The notes: a model not told the origin generated them from the sequence alone. A stretch of 64,000 nucleotides of DNA from JAMLJG01 sp035327585 (GCA_035327585.1 DAOLDD010000007.1:79114-143113); one strand, 5' to 3'. Positions 27,402 through 35,675 are shown, numbered from the stretch's first letter. Numbers and translations: made by a program.

Positions 27402-28700
27402 GTGAAAAAATGGGGTGTGTTTGCGGTGGCGGTGTTGGCGGTGCAGAGCGTGTTGGCGATGCCGACCTGGATCGGCGTATACGGGACGCACAAGCGGCAT
27501 GATGACCGCGCGAACCCGGGGCAATTCACCGTGCTGATGAACAAGGACTATTTCGGCCTGCAGGCGAAGGTAGGCGTCCAGGTGAACGGCGGCAACTGGG
27601 TGATGTATCCGATGGCGTATGCGGGCAACGTCGACGGCAACTCACGCTGGACGTTCACCCCGAGCTTCCAGTTCCCCGGCGGCGCGGCGGTGAAGTACTT
27701 CTTCCACGGCTCCGACCAGACGGGCGGCAACATCTGGGACAGCCGCAATGGGCTGAACTATGAGTTCACGGTTTCCCCCGCCCCGGAGCCGATCGTGCAG
27801 CGGCTCGCCGACGGAACCTACGTGGACGACATGTGGGGCAACGGCATCACCGCCGGCTACCGCTACAATCTCTGGCTCGACTTTAAGGTGAAGTCGCTCG
27901 GCGAGCCCGAGGCGGTCGGTATCGTGTGGACGTGGAACAACTGGGCCGATTGGCGTTCCGCGACGGCGCAGAAGGAAGCGGACCTTGGCGGCGGCTACGA
28001 ACAGTGGGGCGTCGACATCGCGCCGGCGGGCCTCGCGTACTACCACCGCAGCCTCGGTTTCATCCAGTGGTTCCCCGAGTCGTCGACGAATGCCATGGCG
28101 GTCACCGGCGGACGCGTGGTCCTCAAGTACGCGATCTTCTACCGTGTGAACGGCACATGGTATTGGGACAACAACGGCGGCTTCGACTATTCCCGCATCA
28201 TCGGAAACTCGCTCGGCCCGGATGACCTCGACAACGACGGCTTGTCGGACGCATGGGAAATGGAGCACTTCGGCTCGCTCGATCCGTCCGCCACGGACAA
28301 TCCGGACGGCGACGGCGCGATCGGCTTCCCCATGGCGAACATCATTGAGATGGTCAACGGAACGAATCCGAATGTTCCCGAGGACACCAGCGGCCGCGGC
28401 GTGCGCCTGCTGTGGGCCAACGCCTATCCGGCCAAAGGAAGCACGGTCACGTTGTCGTACGCTTATGGCAATCAAGGCAACCCGCTGTTCGGAAAAGGCG
28501 TCTACGCGCACGTCGGCTACAACGGCTGGCAGCACACCCACACCACGCGCCCGCTGCAACCGAACGGCCAGACCGGCCGCCTCGAAATCCAGATCCCGGT
28601 GCCCGCCGACGCGACCGTCATCAACATCGCGTTCACCGACGCCGCAGGCGCGTGGGACAACAACGGCGGCAAGAACTGGAACATTCCCGTTCGGCCCTGA
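27402..28700 (+). CDS. Secreted starch-binding protein (CBM25/CBM21-like modules)
   Basis: 432 residues. A GTG start with AAGGAGATTGGCT upstream gives the signal peptide VKKWGVFAVAVLAVQSVLA. Residues about 22-125 form a carbohydrate-binding-like beta domain. Residues about 130-270 resemble CBM21/53, ending VNGTWYWDNNGGFDY. A thrombospondin-3-like calcium repeat follows (DDLDNDGLSDAWEMEHFG, about 270-300). The C-terminus is CBM25-like, with YAHVGYNGWQ and GAWDNNGGKNWNIPV. No catalytic domain is seen. It probably captures starch or glycogen outside the cell. A LacI-type palindrome upstream suggests sugar-responsive control. Confidence 0.75.
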   Translation: MKKWGVFAVAVLAVQSVLAMPTWIGVYGTHKRHDDRANPGQFTVLMNKDYFGLQAKVGVQVNGGNWVMYPMAYAGNVDGNSRWTFTPSFQFPGGAAVKYFFHGSDQTGGNIWDSRNGLNYEFTVSPAPEPIVQRLADGTYVDDMWGNGITAGYRYNLWLDFKVKSLGEPEAVGIVWTWNNWADWRSATAQKEADLGGGYEQWGVDIAPAGLAYYHRSLGFIQWFPESSTNAMAVTGGRVVLKYAIFYRVNGTWYWDNNGGFDYSRIIGNSLGPDDLDNDGLSDAWEMEHFGSLDPSATDNPDGDGAIGFPMANIIEMVNGTNPNVPEDTSGRGVRLLWANAYPAKGSTVTLSYAYGNQGNPLFGKGVYAHVGYNGWQHTHTTRPLQPNGQTGRLEIQIPVPADATVINIAFTDAAGAWDNNGGKNWNIPVRP

Positions 28701-28724
28701 GTTCGTCCCGTTTCGATCAGGAAG

Positions 28725-28758
28725 GAGCCGTCCCCCGGGGCGGCTCTTTTCTTTTTCT
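28725..28758 (+). terminator. Rho-independent terminator after the starch-binding gene
   Basis: GAGCCG-T-CCCC pairs with GGGG-CGGCTC with one bulged T, followed by TTTTCTTTTTC. It lies 25 bases after the stop. Confidence 0.8.
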
Positions 28759-28795
28759 CGCGTAAGGGGAATTCGCCCTGTTACGAAGCCATGCC

Positions 28796-29632
28796 ATGCA
28801 CCGCTTTTCCGTTTTCCTGTTTTCCGTTTTCCTGTTTTCCGTTTTCTCCGCCCAGGCGCAACCGCGAGATCGCGGCTCCTTTTCCTATCTCTACGAAGGA
28901 ACGGCCGACATCGATTCCGGTGGACACCTTGCGCTGCGTGAACTGGAATTCCGGACGGGCTATCCGGTCTGGCGTGAACCGCATCGCATTATTTCGCTCG
29001 GCTTGCGCGCCACGCGTTATGATTTTCTCACCAGCGACGCCGTGCTGGAGGATTTCACCACGCACTCGCTGCGCCTGCCGGTCACCGCGGTTTGGCCGCG
29101 CGGCGGCAGCTGGTCCTGGATGGCCATGGTCGCCCCGGCGCTTCGCTCGGACTTCGAATCGCTGAGCACCGACGACCTCGGCCTCAGCGCAATGCTGCTC
29201 GCCACCTACCCGTGGCGGCCCGACCTGCGGCTCTCCGTCGGCGCGGTCTATGGCCAGGATTTCGGGCGCACCCGTCTTTTCCCTGCACTCGGCGCGACAT
29301 GGACACCCTCGCCCGAACTGAGCGTGGATCTGACGTTTCCGCGTCCCCGCGCCGCCTACAAGGTCTCGCCCGTCCTCACTTTAACGATCGGTATTGAGCC
29401 GGGCGGCGACCAATGGAACATCCAACTCGATGGCGATTCCCGCGACCTGGCGCTCAAGGAGTATCGCGCAGGGTTGGGCGCGGAGTGGCAGTTCGCGCGC
29501 CAACTCGCGCTCGTCTTCCAAGCCGGCCACGTTTTCGGGCGCGAACTGGAGCTGCGGAACGAACGGCGGAAGATTTCTGAAACGGACATCGACGATACGT
29601 GGTACGCACGCGTTGGCCTCCGCGTCCAATAG
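28796..29632 (+). CDS. Predicted outer-membrane beta-barrel protein
   Basis: 278 residues. The signal peptide MHRFSVFLFSVFLFSVFSAQAQ contains an in-frame 15-base DNA repeat that spells FSVFL. The mature part alternates hydrophobic and polar residues in many short strands (LGLRATRYDFL, LRLPVTAVWPRGGSWSW, GAGLGAEWQFARQLALVFQAGHVF) and ends in WYARVGLRVQ, where a terminal aromatic/aliphatic strand fits BAM recognition. It resembles DUF6268-like barrels. Role unknown. It follows the terminator of the starch-binding gene. Confidence 0.7.
   Translation: MHRFSVFLFSVFLFSVFSAQAQPRDRGSFSYLYEGTADIDSGGHLALRELEFRTGYPVWREPHRIISLGLRATRYDFLTSDAVLEDFTTHSLRLPVTAVWPRGGSWSWMAMVAPALRSDFESLSTDDLGLSAMLLATYPWRPDLRLSVGAVYGQDFGRTRLFPALGATWTPSPELSVDLTFPRPRAAYKVSPVLTLTIGIEPGGDQWNIQLDGDSRDLALKEYRAGLGAEWQFARQLALVFQAGHVFGRELELRNERRKISETDIDDTWYARVGLRVQ
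28805..28846 (+). repeat. 15-bp tandem repeat inside a signal-peptide coding region
   Basis: The unit TTTTCCGTTTTCCTG occurs at 28805-28819 and 28820-28834, with a 12-base partial third copy to 28846. Because 15 is a multiple of 3, copy-number change would add or remove five residues (FSVFL) of the signal-peptide core without a frameshift. Confidence 0.9.
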
Positions 29633-29645
29633 TGGCCGCTTTTTC

Positions 29646-29674
29646 TTCTCACCCGTTCCAATGCGGTTTACGAT
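29646..29674 (+). promoter_or_regulatory. Candidate promoter giving a leaderless SNase transcript
   Basis: TTCTCA (-35, 4 of 6), a 17-base spacer and TACGAT (-10, 5 of 6) end 6 bases before the ATG at 29681. No ribosome-binding site is visible there, as with the nuclease gene at 21275. Confidence 0.35.
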
Positions 29675-29680
29675 TTCCAC

Positions 29681-30496
29681 ATGTTCACGCGTGGATGGAA
29701 TTCGATCCTGCTTGCGGCCGTTCTGACCCTCGCCGCGGGGGATGCGCTTGCCCAGCGCAAATGGCGCGAGAAGTTCAATTGCACGCTGATCCCCAACGAG
29801 TCCAATGACGGGGACAGCTTCCACGTGCGCTGGAACACCCGCAAATACCTGCTGCGCACGCTCTGGGTCGATGCGCCTGAAACGGACAACCGCTTTCCGG
29901 ATCGCGTCGCGGAACAAGCCGCGTATTTCGGCATCAGCCCGCAGGACGCGCTGAAAGTCGGCAAGGAGGCCGCGAAGTTCACCACGGAATGGCTCTCCCG
30001 GGAGCCGTTCATCATTTACACACAATTCGACGAGGCCCGCGGCGCGAGCGCCATGCAGCGTCACTACGCCATCGTGAAATCAGGAGACACCTACCTCATG
30101 GAGGCGCTCGTCTCGAACGGATTGGCCCGCATCCACGGCCTCCAGGAAATGCACGAGGGCGGTCCCAGCGTGAGGACGATGAATGCCCGGCTGAAGGGCC
30201 TCGAGAACGAGGCGCGGCGCGAGAAGCGCGGCGCGTGGGGCTACGCCGCCCCGCCGCTCAGTCGCTTCGACCAGCTCAACCAGGCGCCGGAAATCAAGCC
30301 GCAGTCGCTGACGTTGAGCCGGGCCCTGCCGATCTATTCGCTCCAGGATCCAAACCGGCTCATGGGCACGCTGGCGGCAAATCACCGGATCGAGGTCTTG
30401 CGCGCGGAATCGCCCGTCATGGTCCGGGTTCGTTTTTCGCTCGAAGATGGGCGGACGATTGAAGCCCAAGTCCGCCGGACGGACCTTGGACTTTAG
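29681..30496 (+). CDS. Secreted staphylococcal nuclease-like (SNase) protein
   Basis: 271 residues. A signal peptide ends LAAGDALAQ. The SNase (thermonuclease) OB-fold follows, with DGDSFHV, the catalytic Arg/Glu region LRTLWVDAPET, the later basic segment AMQRHYAIV, and conserved ALVSNGLARI and EARREKRGAWGY. About 85 further residues form an SH3-like C-terminal segment (LPIYSLQDPNRLMGTLAANHRIEVL). It is predicted to hydrolyse DNA or RNA in the periplasm or outside the cell. No clear operon partner. Confidence 0.85.
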   Translation: MFTRGWNSILLAAVLTLAAGDALAQRKWREKFNCTLIPNESNDGDSFHVRWNTRKYLLRTLWVDAPETDNRFPDRVAEQAAYFGISPQDALKVGKEAAKFTTEWLSREPFIIYTQFDEARGASAMQRHYAIVKSGDTYLMEALVSNGLARIHGLQEMHEGGPSVRTMNARLKGLENEARREKRGAWGYAAPPLSRFDQLNQAPEIKPQSLTLSRALPIYSLQDPNRLMGTLAANHRIEVLRAESPVMVRVRFSLEDGRTIEAQVRRTDLGL

Positions 30497-30523
30497 GGTC
30501 CATCCTAACACACTCTTCGGCCC

Positions 30524-30544
30524 CCGGCGGGCTTGCCCCGCCGG
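30524..30544. repeat. CTTG-loop hairpin, REP-like
   Basis: CCGGCGGG pairs with CCCGCCGG around CTTGC in the spacer between the convergent SNase and cutA genes. No T-run follows on either side. It shares its loop and its GGCCCC flank with the repeats at 21089-21220. Confidence 0.65.
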
Positions 30545-30581
30545 AGACCAAGCTCATCGCACTACGGAACATTCCCCCAAT

Positions 30582-30929
30582 CTACTTTTCCGTAGTTGCC
30601 GTCTCGCTCCGAATCCATGAGAGGAAATCCGGGTGCCCCCCCACGATGGGCAGCGCCACCACACACGGCGATTCATAGGAATGCAGCGCCTTCACCCGCG
30701 CAGCCAGCTGCTTGAGGTTACTTCGCCGCGTCTTGGCGACCAGCGCAACTTCGCGGCCGCGCTCAACGGCGCCTTTCCATCGATAGATCGATTCGATGGG
30801 GCCAAGAATATTTACGCAAGCGGCCAGTCGTTCGGCGACCAGCGCGGCCGCCACGTTGCGCGCCTCCGCGCGGCTGCCCGCCGTCATATACACCCACATC
30901 AGTCCAGTTCGCCGCGTCTCGGTTTTCAC
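30582..30929 (-). CDS. cutA: Divalent cation tolerance protein CutA
   Basis: 115 residues with the CutA1 core: VAAALVAERLAACVNILGPIESIYRWKG, then EVALVAKTRR and HSYESPCVVALPI. CutA forms very stable trimers and has been linked to copper tolerance, but its biochemical role is uncertain. Translation starts at GTG (30929) with GGAGG upstream. An inverted repeat, CCGTTT-GGGGAC-AAACGG, lies at 30948-30965 just upstream. Confidence 0.94.
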   Translation of the reverse strand: MKTETRRTGLMWVYMTAGSRAEARNVAAALVAERLAACVNILGPIESIYRWKGAVERGREVALVAKTRRSNLKQLAARVKALHSYESPCVVALPIVGGHPDFLSWIRSETATTEK

Positions 30930-30947
30930 TCAGCCTCCAATCCCTTG

Positions 30948-30965
30948 CCGTTTGGGGACAAACGG
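30948..30965. promoter_or_regulatory. Palindrome upstream of cutA
   Basis: CCGTTT and AAACGG form perfect 6-base arms around GGGGAC, 19 bases upstream of the cutA start and within the divergent cutA/lipoprotein region. It may be an operator or simply a hairpin. Confidence 0.35.
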
Positions 30966-31087
30966 GGTCCATTTTCGCGCATTTCTGCGTGACGAAATCT
31001 CACTTTTGAAAGACGAACAAGCCATATTTTGACAGTTATGGGTTTTACCATGGCCGATCCAGCCCGAAATGGTGGATATCTCACAAA

Positions 31088-31104
31088 TTGGCACGCTGCC
31101 TGCT
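31088..31104 (+). promoter_or_regulatory. Candidate sigma-54 (-24/-12) promoter
   Basis: TTGGCACG, a short spacer, then CTGCT. The invariant GG (31090-31091) and GC (31102-31103) are exactly 10 bases apart, and the -24 element TTGGCACG matches consensus fully. It lies about 22 bases upstream of the lipoprotein ATG. Confidence 0.5.
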
Positions 31105-31125
31105 ATTTATAGAGCCGTGGGCAGC

Positions 31126-31638
31126 ATGAAGAAACTACTCAAAGGATGCAGCGTGGTGGCACTCGGCGGGTTGCTCGTCGGATGTGGTTCGGTGAGCCAC
31201 GCCTATAAGCCGAGTCAGCTCGGTAATCTGGCCGACCATCGTGGCGCCAGCGGCATTGAGGTCAATTTGAGCCCCGACAAATACCGCGCCCGAATCGGCG
31301 ACCCGGTTACGTTTAAAGTCACCATCCGCAACGTCGGCACGGACCCGATCCTCTTCCCTGCCGATCCGGACCTGCTGCTGACATGGGTATATCCGGATGG
31401 CAAACGGGACAACCTGATTCGCGGCGAGCGGCGCGGGGCGGCAAAAATGCTAACCCTCGCGCCCGGCGATGAACACGTCGCGCACTCCGTCGTCACCACC
31501 TACTACTTCGACCGCGGGGGCATCCACGAGTTCCGCGCCATCGTGTACGGCGAACAACTGGCGATGAACACCGAGCGTCCCGCCTGGCAAGGCCGTGCGG
31601 TATCCAATGGATTCGGAGTCCTCTTCGAAGGGAATTAA
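31126..31638 (+). CDS. Lipoprotein with BsuPI-like domain
   Basis: 170 residues. The start at 31126 gives a lipoprotein signal, MKKLLKGCSVVALGGLLVGC, with a lipobox and lipidation Cys at about residue 20. The body (YRARIGDPVTFKVTIRNVGTDPILF, then LTLAPGDEHVAHSVVTTYYFDRGGIHEFRAIV) is an immunoglobulin-like beta sandwich resembling BsuPI-type proteinase-inhibitor or bacterial surface Ig-like domains. Function unknown. A sigma-54-type promoter lies just upstream, and a terminator follows 35 bases after the stop. Confidence 0.7.
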   Translation: MKKLLKGCSVVALGGLLVGCGSVSHAYKPSQLGNLADHRGASGIEVNLSPDKYRARIGDPVTFKVTIRNVGTDPILFPADPDLLLTWVYPDGKRDNLIRGERRGAAKMLTLAPGDEHVAHSVVTTYYFDRGGIHEFRAIVYGEQLAMNTERPAWQGRAVSNGFGVLFEGN

Positions 31639-31673
31639 GACCCAGCCATAGACATCCTACAATTTAGATCTAC

Positions 31674-31732
31674 AGACGCCCCTGCGAACCCTGCTGCCCC
31701 CCCCACCCACAGATCGCGGGGCGTCTGTTTTT
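31674..31732 (+). terminator. Intrinsic terminator after the lipoprotein gene
   Basis: AGACGCCCC pairs with GGGGCGTCT across a 35-base C-rich loop, followed by GTTTTTAAG. The loop is long but the stem is perfect and G+C-rich. Confidence 0.65.
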
Positions 31733-31930
31733 AAGAAGCGTGCGCAGAGCGCCCGCTCCACCCATTAGCGCCTCAACGTTCCTCGGGTGGAACGCAACCT
31801 CCGGGCGCGTTTTCCGCTCATTCGCGATTTCCCCAACGGCCCGTACTCGTGCATCCCCTGCGGGGTGCTGAAGGAAGCGCGAGCCTGGCGTCTTGTCCAC
31901 CGCCTCCTTCGCGTGGTAGGTTTGGACATC

Positions 31931-32359
31931 ATGAAATCCATCGCCATCATCCTCTGCACGGTTGCACTGGCAGGCGCGGGCGCGGCGGAGCCGAAGGATA
32001 CCCCGATCCAATCCCTGCCGACGCCGGGGCGGATTTCCCGGACGGTGGACGGCTGGAATGTGGAGCGGAGTGGAACCCGCCGGTTCGTTCCCGATCACCG
32101 GCTCAAAGAGGTTCCCGCCGAGGTCGCACCGATTTCCGCCATCTTCCCTGGCCGCACAGAAAAACGCCCGTGGGGTTGGGCCATTTACACGCGGGAAGGC
32201 CGCGTCGATGTCTTTCGCAAAACCGACGGCTTCAGCGTAACCACGTCAAAAGAAACCTTCCACGCCCTGAGAACCGGTGATGGCGGCTTCCGGCTATCCC
32301 CGGGACGCACCGGCGTGCGCGAGATATCGCCTGAAGATATCAACTTCAACCGGCGGTAA
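31931..32359 (+). CDS. Small secreted protein, unknown function
   Basis: 142 residues. The signal peptide is MKSIAIILCTVALAGAGAAE; the remainder is basic and beta-rich (WGWAIYTREGRVDVFRKTDGFSV) without a recognised domain. The start at 31931 is chosen for the signal peptide; the frame is open upstream but that part looks non-coding. TAGGTT 8 bases before the ATG could be a -10 of a short-leader transcript. It is convergent with the amylase gene. Confidence 0.6.
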   Translation: MKSIAIILCTVALAGAGAAEPKDTPIQSLPTPGRISRTVDGWNVERSGTRRFVPDHRLKEVPAEVAPISAIFPGRTEKRPWGWAIYTREGRVDVFRKTDGFSVTTSKETFHALRTGDGGFRLSPGRTGVREISPEDINFNRR

Positions 32360-32396
32360 GGCGGGTTCCCCCAACCGGCGCCGAGCGCGTGGCACC

Positions 32397-34112
32397 CTAC
32401 CCCAACGCCACAACCGCCCAGCTCCGCCGGGCGACGGTCACATGGCCCGGACTGGACCGGGATTTTCCGGACCAAAGATCGCTGAAGGCTTGCCTGAGTG
32501 GTAGCGAGACATCCTGGTCGCCGGCATTAAAATAGGCGCGGATCCGCTCGGTCCCGAGCCGTCGCTCGAAGGCCAGGATGCGCTCATCGCCGGTCCGAAC
32601 CCAGTGCAGGCTGCCGCGACGCAACGCGGGATGCGCGTGGCGCAGGGCGATGGCCTTCTTAACAAAAGCGCGCAACTCATGATCGGGGCGGCGGGGCCGA
32701 CGCGGCGCGAGGCCGTCCACGCGATGCCGCTCGTCGTCATACAGCACGTCGTCCCACAACATCGGCTGCCGGTCGCACGGGTCGTTCGCGCCCCACATGC
32801 CCACCTCGGTCCCGTAGTACAGCATGGGCGCGCCTTGGCTGCACATCTGGTACACGATGGCCTGCCGCAAGGCCTGCCAGGCGGCGGGGCCGGGACGCCC
32901 CGTTTTGAAGGCTGGATTATGCCGGACACGCGAGGACTCAAAATATTCCGCGAACTGCTCTATCGGTTTGCTGACATTCTCCAGCATCGTCGCCGCGCGG
33001 GCCACGTCGTGCGAGTCGAGCAGGTTCTGCAACACCGGTATGCACGCGGGCGCATAGGTGCGCCGCAATTTTTCCAGGCGCTGTCGCACCAGCCGCGCGG
33101 GATAGCCGCCGGCATGCGGTGCGAAAAAATTCACGGCGGGATACATCCACATGTAGTTCATCACCGCGTCAAACGTGTCGCCGCGCAGGTATTCGTCGGC
33201 GAGCCCCACGATTTCCGCGGTGGTGTAGGCGTCGGGATTAATGCCCTTCACCAACTTGCGCCAGCTCCGCCAGAAACCCAGCGGCACGCAGAACGCGACA
33301 TCGAGCCGCCAGCCGTCGATGCCGTCCGACGGATCGCCGTCACCATCCGGGTCCATCCAGCGACGCGTGATATCGAAGATGTACCGGCGCACCGGCGCGG
33401 CGAGGTCGTTCTTCGTCCGCGCGAATTCCGGAAGCGCTTTGTGGCCGAACCAGCCGTCGTAATCGAACGTGCCGTCCTTCTTCCATTGCTTGATCTTGAA
33501 CCAGCCGGCGTAGCGCGATTTGCGCCCGTGCTTCAGCAGGTCGCGAAAGGCGAAAAACTCGCGGCCCGTGTGGTTGAACACACCGTCGATGATGACGCGG
33601 ATGCCGTGGGCGCGCGCATCTGCGAGGAATTCAGTGAAATAGCGGTCCGCCGCCGTCCAGACCCACGACGCGGGGTCCTCGGTCTCCCCTGCGCGCGCAA
33701 TCTTCCGGAGATCGCCCGCGCGGTCCGGCCCGAAGGTGGGGTCGATATGGTGCATGCAGGTCGCGTCGTACTTGTGCAGGGACTGCGCCTGGAACACCGG
33801 GTTCAGATAAATCGCGTTGACCCCGAGATCCTGGAGATAGCCGAGTTTTTTTCGCACGCCGGCGAGGTCGCCGCCATAGCGCCGCAGAAATACCGTCTTC
33901 CAGAAATCGCCCGCAGGTTGTTCCCAGCGGTCCAGCGCGTACCAGTCCATGCCCCAGGGCGTGATGCGCCAGCCGGGCACCTTCCGGTCGGTGATGTCGG
34001 ACAACCTGGGATCGTTCCGGCGCGTACCATTGCGGAAGCGCTCCGGAAATATCTGATACCACACCGCATCGTGCGCCCAATCGGGCACGGTGAAATTTTT
34101 CTTCGCGGCCAT
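32397..34112 (-). CDS. GH13 alpha-amylase-family glycoside hydrolase
   Basis: 571 residues, beginning directly with the catalytic barrel (AVWYQIFPERF). The four GH13 regions are DGVFNH (about 175), GWRLDVAF (nucleophile Asp about 271), AEIVG (acid Glu about 300) and LLDSHD (third Asp about 369). The pattern and the early ITPWGMDWY segment fit neopullulanase/cyclomaltodextrinase-like members. No signal peptide is visible, so it probably acts on imported maltodextrins or on glycogen. GGGGAGAG precedes the ATG at 34112. It lies just beyond the ribosomal superoperon terminator with no obvious promoter. Confidence 0.9.
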   Translation of the reverse strand: MAAKKNFTVPDWAHDAVWYQIFPERFRNGTRRNDPRLSDITDRKVPGWRITPWGMDWYALDRWEQPAGDFWKTVFLRRYGGDLAGVRKKLGYLQDLGVNAIYLNPVFQAQSLHKYDATCMHHIDPTFGPDRAGDLRKIARAGETEDPASWVWTAADRYFTEFLADARAHGIRVIIDGVFNHTGREFFAFRDLLKHGRKSRYAGWFKIKQWKKDGTFDYDGWFGHKALPEFARTKNDLAAPVRRYIFDITRRWMDPDGDGDPSDGIDGWRLDVAFCVPLGFWRSWRKLVKGINPDAYTTAEIVGLADEYLRGDTFDAVMNYMWMYPAVNFFAPHAGGYPARLVRQRLEKLRRTYAPACIPVLQNLLDSHDVARAATMLENVSKPIEQFAEYFESSRVRHNPAFKTGRPGPAAWQALRQAIVYQMCSQGAPMLYYGTEVGMWGANDPCDRQPMLWDDVLYDDERHRVDGLAPRRPRRPDHELRAFVKKAIALRHAHPALRRGSLHWVRTGDERILAFERRLGTERIRAYFNAGDQDVSLPLRQAFSDLWSGKSRSSPGHVTVARRSWAVVALG

Positions 34113-34142
34113 CGATTCTCTCCCCATCAAGAACGATCCACC

Positions 34143-34177
34143 CAACAAAAAGCCCCCGGCACGGGCCGGGGGCTTTT
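34143..34177 (-). terminator. Rho-independent terminator of the ribosomal superoperon
   Basis: Perfect 13-bp stem AAAAGCCCCCGGC/GCCGGGGGCTTTT with a 4-base loop. On the minus strand it is followed by TTTTTGTTGGG. It lies 16 bases after rplQ and 35 bases before the amylase start. Confidence 0.93.
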
Positions 34178-34193
34178 GCAATTTGCCTGAAGG

Positions 34194-34637
34194 CTACTTC
34201 GCCGCGGCGGCTTCCTTGTCGCCGGCCGTTTTGGCGCCGCCCTTCGCATCCTTGTCCGCCTTCTTTTTCGGCGGCTTCGGCACGAAATCGACGAACTCCA
34301 GAATGGCCATTTCCGAGCTGTCGCTGGCACGTTTGCCCAGCTTCATGATCCGGGTGTAGCCGCCCGCGCGGTCCTTCATGGCCGGCCCGACCGAACCGAA
34401 CAGGGTTGTGACCGCTTCGTCCTGCCGCAGGATCGAGCTCGCGCGGCGGCGGCTGTGCAGGGTGTTGCGCTTGGCCAGGGTCACCATGCGTTCCGCCAGG
34501 CTGCGCGCGGCTTTCGCCTTGGGCAGCGTGGTGGTGATGCGGCGGGCCTTGAGCAGGTTGCACACCAGCCCGGACAGCAGCGCGTCGCGGTGCGCGGACG
34601 TGCGGCCCAGCTTGATGGTTTTATTACGATGCCTCAT
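34194..34637 (-). CDS. rplQ: 50S ribosomal protein L17
   Basis: 147 residues. The conserved part MRHRNKTIKLGRTSAHRDALLSGLVCNLL leads to the L17 core and ends near DFVPKPPKKK. A Lys/Ala-rich tail of about 25 residues (DAKGGAKTAGDKEAAAAK) extends it beyond the usual length. L17 lies near the peptide exit tunnel. It is the last gene of the superoperon, 21 bases after rpoA, and a strong terminator follows. Confidence 0.97.
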   Translation of the reverse strand: MRHRNKTIKLGRTSAHRDALLSGLVCNLLKARRITTTLPKAKAARSLAERMVTLAKRNTLHSRRRASSILRQDEAVTTLFGSVGPAMKDRAGGYTRIMKLGKRASDSSEMAILEFVDFVPKPPKKKADKDAKGGAKTAGDKEAAAAK

Positions 34638-34658
34638 GACACAATCTCCGGAAACGGA

Positions 34659-35675
34659 TTATTCGCGACGAAGGGCTTCGCCCGGCAGCGGCTTGAGCAA
34701 TTCCGGGTCGAGCGTCATGCCGAGGGACAGACCGAGCTCCTCGAGCTTGGCCTTGATCTCGTTGAGCGACTTCTTGCCGAAGTTGCGGTACTTGAGCATT
34801 TCCGCCTCGCTCTTCTGCGCCAGTTCGCCGACGGTCGTAATGTTGGCGTTGTTGAGGCAGTTGGCGGCGCGGACACTGAGTTCGATTTCGTTGACGCTCA
34901 TGCCGAGCTTCTTGCGCAGGTCGTCGCGTTCGGCGTCGATCTGCTTCTCGCTCTCTTCGAATTCAATGAGGTCCTTGTCGTAGCTGACGAAGACGTCGAG
35001 GTGATGGCGCAGGATGGCGGCGGACATGGTCAGCGCCTCGTCCGGGGCCACGCGGCCGTCGGTCCAGACTTCGAGGACCAGTTTGTCGTAGTCCGTGCGG
35101 CGGCCGACGCGCGTATTCTCGACGGCGTAGGAGACGCGGCGGACGGGCGAGAAGAGGGAGTCAATCGGGATCAGCCCGATTTCCTGGTCATCCTTCTTGT
35201 TCCAATCGGCCGGGCAGTAGCCGCGACCGATGCGCACTTCGAGTTCCGCCTCGAATTTGCCATCCTTGTCGAGGGTGCAGATGTGGTGGTCCGGGTTGAG
35301 GACCTCCAGCATGCCGTCGGTCTGGATGTCCTTTGCGGTCACGTCGCCAGGACCCTTGACGCTGATGCGCACGCGGCGCACATCGCGGGAGAACGACTTG
35401 AGCAGGACCTTTTTGAGGTTGAGGATGATGTCCGTGACGTCTTCCACGACGCCCGGCAGCGAGCCGAACTCATGGAGCGCGCCGTCGATGCGGATGGACG
35501 AAATGGCCGCGCCTTCCAGCGAGGACAACAACACGCGGCGAAGCGAGTTTCCGATGGTGCGACCGTAGCCGGCCTCGAAAGGCTCGGCGATGAATTTGGC
35601 GTACGTGGACGTGGCTTCGGCCTCGTCCTTGGTGATGCGCTTCGGCATTTCGAAGCGACCGAGTCTGCGTGGCAT
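34659..35675 (-). CDS. rpoA: RNA polymerase alpha subunit
   Basis: 338 residues. The N-terminal dimerisation domain includes FEAGYGRTIGNSLRRVLLSSLEGAAI. The C-terminal alphaCTD includes ELSVRAANCLNNANITTVGELAQKSEAEMLKYRNFGKKSLNEI, which contacts UP elements and activators. It lies between rpsD and rplQ, the standard alpha-operon position. The 68-base gap before it is among the longer gaps in the cluster. Confidence 0.98.
   Translation of the reverse strand: MPRRLGRFEMPKRITKDEAEATSTYAKFIAEPFEAGYGRTIGNSLRRVLLSSLEGAAISSIRIDGALHEFGSLPGVVEDVTDIILNLKKVLLKSFSRDVRRVRISVKGPGDVTAKDIQTDGMLEVLNPDHHICTLDKDGKFEAELEVRIGRGYCPADWNKKDDQEIGLIPIDSLFSPVRRVSYAVENTRVGRRTDYDKLVLEVWTDGRVAPDEALTMSAAILRHHLDVFVSYDKDLIEFEESEKQIDAERDDLRKKLGMSVNEIELSVRAANCLNNANITTVGELAQKSEAEMLKYRNFGKKSLNEIKAKLEELGLSLGMTLDPELLKPLPGEALRRE

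Noticed and set aside
31029..31057. TTGACA at 31029 as a sigma-70 promoter for the lipoprotein gene
   Set aside because: No acceptable -10 hexamer occurs 16-18 bases downstream; the sigma-54-type element at 31088 fits better.
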